In this document: positions 1 to 10,109 of the stretch, in pieces
Layout: every line of letters begins with the position of its first letter
How positions within the stretch are numbered: position 1 is the first letter of the stretch
The notes under the pieces: generated by a model
What the model saw: only the letters and a program-made list of their open reading frames with translations
The model's database searches: none
What the model was told of the DNA's origin: nothing
Origin: Pomacea canaliculata
Taxonomy: Eukaryota > Mollusca > Gastropoda > Architaenioglossa > Ampullariidae
Assembly (NCBI RefSeq): GCF_003073045.1
Contig: NC_037597.1
Span: forward strand, 6,816,717-6,880,716
Reading direction: 5' to 3'
Length of the DNA stretch: 64,000 nt
Position numbers and translations under genes: made by a program

Positions 1-483
1 TGTTGAGAAAACAGGAAGTGACGAAAGGGAAGTATTTCTAAAAATAGTGTTGTCTGGATTAAAAGAAAACAGACCTGAACACAATGTGCTGTTGCTGAAT
101 GCTCTCTTTGACACTCAGATGGATTTAGTTTGTACTCATCCAAGAAATCCTAAATATAATGGGGAACAAATGACAGTGTTCAAAGATCTATATATCTATA
201 TAAAGAGCTCTGCTTTGTTCAAATGTGCAGTGGGTTCTCAAGAATTGGCTCAAAATATTTTACAATCCACTGTTATCTAAGCACTTATATGGTACAAGCA
301 AGTCTTGGACTTTCAGTGAAACCAAGAGATCTAACAGAACTGTTAGCTATATTAAACCACAAGCTGTTAAAACTGCTGGTAAAAGGTTTAAGCAAAGATC
401 AAGCACCAAATATGCAACATGGATGTTTTGATCTTGAGATTTCCTTACCAGTCTGTCCAGCGAACTGGGTTTGGACCATATAA
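1..483 (+). other. Unidentified open frames at the left edge, possible gene or element remnant
   Basis: One frame is open from the window edge (about base 2) to the stop ending at 280, about 92 codons. A second frame is open from 223 to 483, 86 codons. The residues look protein-like rather than low-complexity: leucine-rich helical stretches, with Cys/His/Pro around 145-165. The two frames overlap by about 58 bp, as would be expected of one ancient coding sequence broken by a frameshift, or of two exons whose junction I cannot place. I recognise no family. The segment lies where the first intron of the minus-strand TOGARAM1-like gene should be, so a decayed mobile element or a gene fragment inserted in that intron is as likely as a true terminal exon of a gene to the left. 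Confidence 0.25.
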
Positions 484-1245
484 TTTTTGTTTTACTTTAG
501 TTGAAGTTTCTAAACAAAGTTTAAATTCGTAGGGCTGTATTACAAAATCAGCAGTTTTATTTTCTGGGCAAAAAATTGCTTCTTGAACACCACAACCTAA
601 GCGATGTTTATTGACCTGACTTGAAGACATCTATAGATTTGCTGAACTGAGCCACACTCACTGTTACAAATACTACTTACATGCAACAGAACTCTCAAGT
701 ATAGGAGAGAAATTTTCTTCTGCTTTCCTAGCGGCAGGTGAGAATGTTGATGTTTGAAGACTTACATATTGAAAAGTAAGCATAATTATGTACTCATATT
801 TTGGGAATTAATATTTTAAAATTAACTTAACCCAATTATAAAGGAAAAAGTTTGCACTTGTGTTATTCTTTAAGAGGCCAAAGAATATTTGTCACCTTGC
901 CCAGACATCTTTTGGGTCTCAGAGGATTCAGCTTTGGTGTTGGATATGATCTTACTTGAATTAATTTGAAAGGTAGTGGGGGGATATGGTCTAGGCAAAA
1001 TGACTGGCCCCCATTTAAACTATAGGTTAATGAGATAAGGAAAAACAAAAATTAAGCTTTAAGTATGTCAAGCATAAAACAAATAACTGTAGTATGGTTA
1101 ATATGGTTATGACAAGCACATGGAAGATTATACCCTTTTTATATCCACTGAATTTATCCTTTTACAGAGGAATTATTCCTCTGCATCTTCCAAATAATGT
1201 TAACATTACATAAACATTGCCCTCAACAATTCTAAATGGCCACAC
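484..1245. other. Probable TOGARAM1 intron 1 sequence
   Basis: This AT-rich stretch follows the likely exon 1 donor of the minus-strand TOGARAM1-like gene. Short open frames occur on both strands, but none resembles a known protein. I see no repeat or RNA gene here. Confidence 0.5.
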
Positions 1246-3150
1246 CTGAGTTGGTGCTGAGTTAGGCATGTCTTCATATGCTCTGGCCCGTTCATCCCTC
1301 TCTTCTTCCCAAGGAAGTCTGCTGCGGCCTCGTCCTGCACTCATGAATCTTCGAGGTGCGGGACTGGGAGCACCAGAATCTACTGCACCAGATGAAGATC
1401 GTACAGTAGATGGCACAATCATTTCCAGCTCCATTTCTGAGCGAGCTGTGCGAGCTGAGCCACCCCCTACAGCCAGAATCCACTCAGTGTCTGCACTCTG
1501 AGTGGAGCCTGATGATCTCTGGGTGGCTGAAGATGGAATAGGTGTAGCATACTCCACTAGCCCTTCACTGTTGAGACGTGGGAGCTGCCGGCGAGCAAGG
1601 CGAGCTTGCACAGCTGCCATAAGACCTTCACCCTCTGAACTTAGTTCCACTTGATCAACAGCTTGCACAAGGGGCTGCAAACGACCAGAACCCATGGCCT
1701 GGGCAAGAACAGCAAAGCACTCCAAAGCTGCTTGTCGTACCTGGCGCTTTACATCAGTCAGAGTTGGTCCTACCACAGCACAGATGTTAGGTAAATCAAA
1801 CTCATAGCTAGGGAAAGTTAACAAAGATGCTATGATGAAGTTAATTGTTTCCTGCCTCACTCGAGAGTTCCGATGTGAAAGATTCTCAAATATCACTGAT
1901 AAAACTGCCTGAGGCTGGAATGACTGCATCATCTTAATGACAACTCGCATAACAGACTGACGAATCACTACTTTGTTGTCCCCCATGCGTTTTGATAATA
2001 CATTGACAATGTCTCTCACGTAAGTCTTGACATTGGGACCAAGGCGTTCTACAACCAAATATAAAATTTCAAGTGTTACTGTGATTATCTTGAAGTTGGA
2101 ATCATCTAGAAGGGAGCTGAGGAAATTCATAAATGATGTCATATGCGGAATCAATTTATGGATAATCTCCGGTGCTGTCAGAACATTTATAACTCCCTTT
2201 AAGTCCTCAACTGCTTGAGCTCGTGTTTTGAAGTCCATTTGGTCATTTATACGGATCATCACATGGCTAGGGATGATACCGAATTCTGGGCCATCCATGT
2301 GGATGTCGCGTCTGTCTGATGGCACCGTTTGCCCACCTCCCTGTCGAGCGTTGAATGGCAATGGATGCTGCCCCTGAGGTTCATTGCTGAACCCATTCTC
2401 CACTTTTCCAGTCAACTGTTGGTAGTATTTCCGAAGTGAGGGTGAAAGTTTTTGAATGTAGGCGTCAAAATGTTCCTCTCCAACAAGTTTTTCAATTGAC
2501 TGCAAAGTTGAAAGTGAGACATCTTTTAAATTGTCCTCTATTGATGCGTCAAGTAACTTTTTGGCAAGAGATTGAATGATGCCATAGAAATTTTCTTTGG
2601 CAAAATCCCTCGTCAGAAGCAAAGGAAGAGCGTTAATAGTCTCTCGTCTGACTCTCGCATCTTCATTTTCAAGTCCAAAACTGACGATTGCATGCAGCAG
2701 TGTTGGTCGATTGTTTGTATGTTTCATGTACTGATGTAAGTTTGATACGACTGCTTTGCGCACAGTTACCTTACTGTCACCTATATTAGGGATAAGTTTA
2801 TTCAAAATAAGTGACATACATCTATCCAGGTCCTCCTGAAGACTGGGAATTAGTTCCTGGAGCAAATGAATGCATTTCAGTCTGATTTCCCAGTTTGAAT
2901 CTGACAGTGCAAGCCCCAGGCCACGAAAGATAGATTCGTGATCGCTGTATGGCAGGCGGCCGCCATTTCTGCGAACGGTTATGATCAACTGTTCAAGAAT
3001 CTCCACCCGCTTTTTAAAACTTTCATCGTTAAGTTGGCCAAGCACATCATTTTCTTCCATATTCCAAACTCCTGAAGAAGTTGGATCTAACACTGGACCT
3101 TCAATGAAGTCATGCAAGGGAAACTTGGCAACTTGAACTTTGCTCGCCAT
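1246..3150 (-). CDS. TOGARAM1: TOG array regulator of axonemal microtubules 1 (crescerin), first coding exon, partial
   Basis: The exon encodes about 635 residues on the minus strand. TOGARAM1/crescerin proteins bind tubulin through TOG domains and regulate axonemal microtubule length in cilia. Two TOG-type HEAT arrays are visible: residues about 30-250 (repeated intra-HEAT loops such as DSNWEIRLKC and DSKVTVRKAV, then DARVRRETINALP) and about 290-500 (NDQMDFKTRAQAVEDL, DDSNFKIITVTLEIL, NSRVRQETINF, VKRQVRQAALECFAVL). A Ser/Thr/Arg-rich linker follows. The family has two N-terminal and two C-terminal TOG domains, so this is the N-terminal half. I start at the ATG at 3150 (MASKVQVAK); the open frame runs slightly upstream only through a GTG. 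It continues to a stop at 1162, but CAG|GTGTGG at 1246/1245 is a good donor in phase 0. The remaining exons must lie off the left edge. A large intronless first exon fits what I recall of the vertebrate gene. Confidence 0.88.
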
Positions 3151-3420
3151 TAACACTAACTACGTTCCCACTCGCAATTACAGAACAAAAATCGAAAGGC
3201 AAATGCCCCTGACTATTGATCATCTCACTTCATGTGCACAGGAAGTCGTATTTGCGGTACCAGTCCATCTCGGAGCATCTAGCCAGCTACAATCGGATAG
3301 TTTGCTGCAGAATATGGCGGCTTCGGCTCCACAACAACATAATTGTGTTCATCACGTGACTTGGCGGCAAGGCCCCGGATGAACTTCAGCAGGGAAGGGG
3401 GATAGTCAAAGGGAAGTAAC
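3151..3420 (-). promoter_or_regulatory. Probable TOGARAM1 promoter / 5' UTR
   Basis: Just upstream of the TOGARAM1-like ATG is a stretch richer in GC and CpG than its surroundings. It contains ATGGCGG at 3314-3320, the core of the YY1 element often placed near animal transcription starts, and a palindromic E-box TCACGTGA at 3352-3359 of the USF/bHLH type. I see no clear TATA box. The motifs are read directly; their promoter role is inferred from position. Confidence 0.45.
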
Positions 3421-4379
3421 TGTGATTTAACGGAGGAGATTCGAGTAGTTACCTTTATGTGTGGCCGTTGACTTTAGGTTTCTTGTAACTCTAACGAAAT
3501 GTCTGTAGTTTGGTTCTGCGTGACAAGCTGCGGTCAAATCTTTTCAATTCAGTTCCCATACGATAGAACAGTCTCTTCTTCTCATGACATTCTTCCCTCC
3601 ATTTCCGCTTATTCCTACTTCCATGGTCGTCTTCCTTTTGTAAAATCACTATATATACTCTGTCTTCTGTTGTTACTTTGAGTTTTCTGTATGTCTTTAT
3701 TATTATTCATCGGTACTGTTGTTTATTCTTAGTTCATATGCTGTTTGCTTATTCTTCGATGTGACCCTCGTATATATATATGTTGCCCACGTCTTGTGCA
3801 TGGTCCATAGGACTACGTGAGTGTTGCTATACAAATTTTGTGATTATTGATATTACTTCTCATCCTTTACATCTCCATCCAGACAACTCCGCTCTTCTTC
3901 TATTGGCCATTTGCTATCCCTATAGCTGCAGCGCAGTACTACAACACGTGGTCACTGGATATCCATGTCTCAAGCGCTGAGAGCATGCTCCTTCATGAGC
4001 GTGATCATGCGCTAAATAAACTACACTTTTATTAATTATTACCATCTTACACCCACTGTCAAACTGGTCTATTTGAAGTTAACTGTTTATGTAATCTGTA
4101 CTAAGAAGTTATTATTATTACATATAAGTATGAATTGTCTTTTTATAGTAAACCGATGTCGTCGTTGTCCGGACGTCACAGCTAGAATGTTATCGTCGCT
4201 GTCGACAATCGTAATATATGTGTGACTGATATCTCAGTTCCTCACGTAAGTGTCAGTGCAGTGACTCTCGAAAATGCCTGGAATTTTCTTCAGGAACCCC
4301 TTTTCTGAGGTAAGGTGAGGGAGTGCATGGCTACATATGGCAAAATTTGCAAGCAAGACGGGGAACATGCTAAGAGTAA
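3421..4379. other. Intergenic, no gene seen
   Basis: Short open frames of up to about 66 codons occur, but none resembles a known protein. No repeat family is recognised before the SINE that begins near 4380. Confidence 0.5.
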
Positions 4380-4577
4380 GGTAAAGGTCGTTTCCTTTTC
4401 TCAAGTCGATGGGGAGTGAGGTGTTAGAGACTTCACTTTTCTTGGAGTGAGCATCTCTCCCTCGCTGCCTTACCTTTCCCAAACGTCCACAGAGTCACCC
4501 ATTTCCGACAGCTTGGTCTACTAGGGGGGAAGTTTGCTGCTATCGGGTGGGACACTAGTGATCTAACCATCGTGGCT
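4380..4577 (-). repeat. tRNA-headed SINE, copy 1
   Basis: On the minus strand this copy runs from a tRNA-like head (TAGCCACGATGGTTAGATC near 4577) through GCAGCAAACTTCCCCC, CAAGCTGTCGG and GGCAGCGAGGGAGAGATG to CACCTCACTCCCCATCGA near 4410. The same ordered blocks recur at 24418-24580 (plus), 45941-46137 (minus) and 61171-61282 (minus, divergent), which shows a dispersed family. No terminal target duplication was identified. Confidence 0.6.
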
Positions 4578-4599
4578 ATATATCTTCTTTCCCTTAGTG

Positions 4600-6996
4600 T
4601 AAATTATAAGCGATTAATTTCACCATGATACATACATACCATTCAAATCATTACATTTTCAAGCATTTAAAAGACAGCTATGGAGACCTTGTATTTTCAC
4701 AATTAACTGTATAAACTATTAAAACTCATGAATTTTTGTTGATCTGACCATACTAATACGAGTTTAATATGGAACACCGACAGTAAATTGAAGAAGATAT
4801 AACGTGCTACTTAGGAGTACAATTTAAGTGTATCCATGATTTCACACAATTTAGTATAACTAATGTTAATGAGACCTTTCAACAAAAACACATTTTACAA
4901 AAGGCACTGTATAATTATGCTGCTTAATCAAAGTAAAAGACCAGAAAAATATGAAACGATTTCATCATCTCCAAGCATTAAAAGAGTAACTGATTTATTG
5001 CACAATTAACACATTGCAAATATGATGCAAGTAATGTAAAACTACGAATTTCTGTGTTATATGATCAATCGAATAAGTAGTAAAATAATACTGATTAAAA
5101 CAAAATACACATTGCGTATTAAAACAGTAAACCAGTTTAGTTGCATAACGTAATATTGACGTTAATGTTACGGGGATATCTTTACACTTTACGCTCTTCG
5201 TTCATCCGGAACAATCAAGAAATATGTCAAACCACTCACACTCAAAGAACTCATGGTGCAGCTCGGTATGACCTTACAACGCGCGTCGTCGCTCCGCTCA
5301 CAAATACATGCGACACACATACACATACACACACAAATTGTGCACACATGCAAAACAAACATGTACACACATACACACACCCTCACATGGACGCACTCAC
5401 GTACATATCTTGTATCTGTAATGACTGATACTTGAGAAAGAATATGAGCAAAGAAATTACAATGGGAAGAGTTTGATAGATTGTACGTACGTAAGTTTCC
5501 AACCTACAAATGCGCCTTTATCAATGCAACTTATACGCATTCATTTTTTTTTTTCTAAACATCTTTTTTTGTCCCTATGACTATATAAATTCTACGTTTG
5601 ACCTTGCAATAATGAAACAGTATTGTCTCTGTTAACCACTCTGTAAAATACACGAAATAGCAGTCATACATACTTTTTCCTTTACATTTTCCCATGCCGA
5701 TTTGCATCTTTGGGTTGGTTGCTGCATGGGCAGCAGTTAGTATGCCATTAGCTGCTCAAGGCAAACGGCAATATTTATCACTTGTCACATGACACGCAGA
5801 TTAAAAAAAAAACAACAAAAAAGCCAGATCACTTAGAATGCGCTCGCTGGTAAGTGGTTATTCATCAACATCTAAAAAACGATTTGGACACCATCCTCTG
5901 CACTTAGGACAGTTGTCTACGACAGCTGCTCTGATGTAAACAGTTCCAGAAAAGCTCGCTGTACATTGCGTTTCTATTGACTTTGAGCTGTACCTAACCT
6001 CAGACTTGACTGTCACAGGTGCCAGCCGGCACATGAACTAACGATGTTGGTGTCACGCATCTGTTAATGAACTAAAATAAATTTTACTACTTTCTCTGCT
6101 TACTTTTTTTCCCACCTACTGTACTTACAAACCGCAGTCGCCCAAAAGCTAAAAAAATCAACTACCTTCATATTACCTTCACTACAAAACGATTACAAAA
6201 GTGAGAAAGCTATCTAAGAAGAAATTTTAAGTATAAACACAGGGAAATATCACTACAATATAGAAACGCTTCCAGTTCAGACAAACATTTCGATTTCGGG
6301 CGATTCGAAGGATATTTACGCTGTTTCTTCTAGAAATGAGACGCACAACGTTCCAATATCTCTGAGTAAACAAACACGGCGCTGACTTATGAGCTACATC
6401 TAGCTAATAAAGTGAGTATACAGATGAAAAATCATTCTGATCGCTGCAGCCTTGGTTCTCGATTTAAAAAAATCGATTTACTAAACAAAATTTACGTAAA
6501 TGCAGAAAGGCAATAATTCAAGATCAACAACTGTCCGTTTAAAAACTACACAATAATTTCAAAAGTAAAATGAAAGCACTGCACTAAGAGTCATCAAAAT
6601 CTGCGTATCAAACGAGTCCCAGATGGAGTTCCACAAAAATTATCAATATATCATCATCATTATATATCTGTAATCTGTTTAACGCTTTCTGATACAATCA
6701 ATTTTTTATATATTCCAGAAAGATTATTTTTTAGTGAGAATTTTTTTTAAAGGTGAACATCAGCATTATAGATGCCACAAAGTAGTATGAAACTTTACAC
6801 ACGGACAAGAAGTATGGGCATGAGCTTGCGCTGAGCATTACATCAAACTGTGACAAACATCAGAGAGATAACCAATCAGACCAAATTACCTTCTATCAAC
6901 CAAGGCGAAGGATGAGTGAAAAAATAATGATGGACAGATGATGGCAAGAATTTAAGTTTCGATTGACTAGGGGAGTATTGGTAGTATACAGGTATA
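4600..6996. other. AT-rich intergenic region between TOGARAM1 and CNRIP1
   Basis: About 2.4 kb with no coding frame I can support. It holds a CA-rich microsatellite at about 5309-5397 and poly(A)/poly(T) runs. The 3' UTR of the minus-strand CNRIP1 gene must lie at its right end. I could not fix the polyadenylation site. Confidence 0.5.
5309..5397. repeat. CA-rich microsatellite
   Basis: Imperfect (CA)n/(ACAC)n sequence interrupted by AT, read directly. Open frames crossing it are artefacts of the repeat. Confidence 0.7.
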
Positions 6997-9900
6997 TTAA
7001 TAAATCTTTTCTTTCTTGATGTCCACGTAGATGTGTCCGTCAGGTATGGCGCAGGACAGTTCCAGTGCGTGCATTTCTTGTCCCCATTTGCTATGCTCTG
7101 TTTCCTCTGCTGGATAGAACTTTACCTGTATGTTTGTCTTCATCGTCACGCCGTTGTCGAACTGAAAGAAAACAACGGAGGATGATTTATTCAGTCATGG
7201 TATACCTTTGCCCCCTCTCAAAAATAAAACACGACTTTCAAACCACTACCAAGTTCTTAAACTTTCTGCACCTACATAGGCTCACGTGCTGGCGGGGGGA
7301 GGGGAAAACCACCAGGAGCTGTAGTCATGAAGCGAGGGTAAGTTGTTGCGTGATGGCAACACGGACAACTCTAGCTTCTTGTTTCCAAAATTATAAAGGG
7401 AGCACATACCCAGCCGATGTTATTTAACCATGGAGCTGTAGTTATAAAGTGGTGACAAAGGTGTACTAGGTTAAGGAAACATGAAGCAGTGTCCACCGGG
7501 TCTGAACACGGCCTTATGACTTCGGAAACAAGACGCTTCTCCATATTTTGCCCTGGGGAAATGACTTACTCTCGTTTTATAACTACGACCCCTGGGGTGC
7601 ACGCTGAGGACAAAGCCTGTACATACACTTTCTGCCCGTTTTGCCTGCCCTAGTTTTCTGAGGGCCAGCGAGGGTGTTAGACTGTTCATGGGCGAGAATA
7701 TACGATGGAGAAAAGCAGCAGGGTTTACCTCCAAAACAATAGGCATTTCCTTGCGTGTGTTGCGCTTGTTGATCTCGATGCCGATGCTCGTCCACTGGGC
7801 CTCGTAGATGGACACGTCATCCTCTTCCTTCTTTGGCTTGACGCGAGAAAAGTCCATCTTCTCGCCCCTGACCATCCATGATCTGGACAACAGCGGCGTG
7901 AGTGACAATCACGTGTTAGGAAACGGTTGCATGATACTTCAATATCAGACTTCCACGTGCACATTAAAGGACGAGTGAGGTCCAAATTATTTTTCCTAAT
8001 GAATGGATAAAGTTTAGTGCAAGATACTACTTTCCCAAGTATGGGGGAATAACTTCCTTTCTCGAGGTATGGACCTACAAATATCACTTTGTACAGAAAG
8101 ATGGCAAAAGTCGTAATGTGACGATATAACATTGACATCATTATGTTCCCAGCTCTCCCACTGGCTGAGGCCTTCGTCTATGCACTATCCTGATGTCTGT
8201 ATTGCTGACCTTTTTCTGTGCGTGGTTTATTGTGTAAAGTTATATAAAATACATTCCACTAGACCTTTAACACTTTGAAAATACGCCTACAATAGGTAAT
8301 CCTATGTTAGACATTTCAGGAAGTCGAGATCAATGAAGACAACAGTTCTGTCCACCCCATCTCAAGAAAAGGAGAGATGCTCAAAGGATAAAGAGATAAA
8401 TTCGTCATGAAAAGAAAAAAAAAAGAAAAAAAAGAACACTTAGAGTATACTCAAACATATATAGGTAAAAAAAGCTGGGAAAATACCTCCTGTTAGTCTT
8501 TGAATGATAACTAAGAAAAATTCACTTTGAGAAACTTTGTCAGTACTGGCAGGGAAGTAGAACTAGAAGTAGAATGTAACACAATGCTTGAGCAGGAACT
8601 TCCCAAACAATTAAATTAAGTGCGTACTTCTGGGTAGGACAAACAAAGCCTTACACTTCCCATCTGACAGCTTGTGCGTTTGTTGACATTGTTACTATAG
8701 ACGTGACCTTTCTATTCAATCAGTTCTCAAGATCACTCATTTAATATGACTCAGTAGCACTAGGCACTTTGAGGAACTTGATATGCTATACAAATTAACT
8801 GACCTGGGAAAAGGAAAATCTGAGGTTCGTGTGTATGTGTCTTATTGTCTGACGGACATCCACACGAGCGACAAGCGACAAAGACAAAGATAAAGGAGGA
8901 AAGGTCATCGTGTGAACATCCACGTGCGTTAGCATTCAAATGAGTTTTCCACAAAACACACAGCACGCGCACACGCCGAGGCAGCCTTACGATGCTCTCT
9001 GTTACAATCCGTAGATTTCCTGAGTGAAACCACACACCCAAGTGTTTCCTTTTCACACAGGTCAGTGCATCCTTTGGACTGTATAGCCATTCTATTGCAT
9101 GTATGATACAACTAAAGTTGCAGCAGCCATGTTACCACGGCTTGCTGAAAGGGGTTATTGCTGTCATTTCAAACTCAAAGCTGTAACAGGAAATAAAATA
9201 ATTTAAAGTAGGCAGAGTAGTTTAAGAAGAATAAGTCAGTTAGTGCATCAGGCTAACGCATCGGGAACTGAATTTCTTTGCCCTAATTGTGCTCTCAACG
9301 GGTGGTCTTTCGCATCGATTTCATAACATGTAAAAAACGTGAGACTACGAACAATCACTTTTCACAAACTAAAACAAAAAGGGCCTAGCCGAGAGTCGAA
9401 CGCTGATTTTCAAAAGAGATGCTAAAAGATAAAGAGGCATAATTTCACTGTCATTTACAGTTTTGGACCTCTAAATATATATATAATTTATAAATTATTT
9501 TTTCTTATCAAACTTAGCTATTTTTTATTTGTAGGAAACAGTTTTGTTCTTTTGTAAAATCTGCGCAAATCAGAACACCACAAAATGCTTTTCAAAAATA
9601 TACTTCTAAAGTAGGGCTACAGGAAAAAAATTGGTATGTATGTCAAAATTCTAGTTATTTATTCACTCAAGTCAGATGGAATCATCTTTGAGTGAACGAA
9701 GATTATCTAGAGACATAAGACAGGACAATTCAGATCACTTTGCTGCATCCAATTGTCAGAAAACACGTTAAGTATTGGCATTACAATTTGAAAAAGACTG
9801 GATATTCAAGTAAGCAACTTATAGAGAAATGACTCTTTAAATGCAGCATTTGTTTCCTTCAACATTAAAGGCTGGCGAACGAAAAAAAAAGATCCCATTA

Positions 9901-10109
9901 CATACCCATCAAATGTGTCAGCTTTGTTTTAAAAATACTCACTCCAGTCTCATGGCAGGCCTGAACGTGACAGTGAATTTGTAAGTCTGGGAGATATTCA
10001 TCTTGATGGTAACTGTGTTAGAGAAACGCTGGCCGTCTTGTTTATGAAAAACATGGCCTCCGTCAGGGTCTTTCTGTATCTCCAGTGTTGTGAGGAAATT
10101 CGTAGCCAT
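6997..10109 (-). CDS. CNRIP1: CB1 cannabinoid receptor-interacting protein 1 homologue, three exons, complete
   Basis: The minus-strand exons are 9943-10109, 7729-7882 and 6997-7161, giving 161 residues (human CNRIP1 has 164). CNRIP1 is a small beta-sandwich cytosolic protein that in vertebrates binds the C-terminal tail of the CB1 receptor and modulates its constitutive signalling. Exon 1 carries the family signature GPVFYK-VDGQRF as GGHVFHKQDGQRF, followed by TIKMNISQTYKFTVTFRP. Exon 3 carries IQVKFYPAEETEHSKWGQ, matching the WQVKFYNYHKRDHCQWG block. Splice sites are canonical: donors GTGAGT (9942) and GTAAAC (7728), acceptors CCAG|A (7882) and TTTCAG|TTC (7161). Phases agree (167 nt, then 154 nt, then 165 nt including TAA). 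I start at ATG 10109; the frame is open a little upstream without another ATG. Many invertebrates lack a canonical CB1 receptor, so the partner in this animal is unknown. Confidence 0.9.
7321..7400 (+). repeat. Truncated copy of the GTAGTTATAAAG MITE, in CNRIP1 intron 2
   Basis: It begins GTAGTCATGAAGCGAGGGTA and keeps the interior CTTCTTGTTTCC block near 7375-7386, matching the left half of the copies at 7438-7586 and 28732-28887. The right terminus is missing. Confidence 0.5.
7438..7586 (-). mobile_element. MITE-like element with GTAGTTATAAA terminal inverted repeats, in CNRIP1 intron 2
   Basis: The 149-bp unit starts GTAGTTATAAAGTG on the plus strand and ends CGTTTTATAACTAC, so the ends form an inverted repeat of at least 11 bp. 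On the minus strand its interior (GAGAGTAAGTC, CCCCAGGGCA, GTCTTGTTTCCGAAG, CACTGCTTCATGTTTCC) matches the element at 28732-28887. It has no coding capacity, so it is non-autonomous. I could not see a convincing target duplication. Confidence 0.6.
7883..9942 (-). other. CNRIP1 intron 1
   Basis: A 2060-bp intron bounded by GTGAGT and CCAG, as inferred from the CNRIP1 reading frame. It is AT-rich with A-runs, for example near 8408-8435. No coding sequence or recognised repeat is seen. Confidence 0.6.

Noticed and set aside
5189..5428. Open frames on both strands over the CA repeat
   Set aside because: They are produced by the dinucleotide repeat (His/Thr and Cys/Val runs).
7471..8141. Longer minus-strand frames around CNRIP1 exon 2 (138 and 145 codons)
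   Set aside because: Only 7729-7882 is the real exon. The extensions run into introns and a MITE, or are read in another frame.
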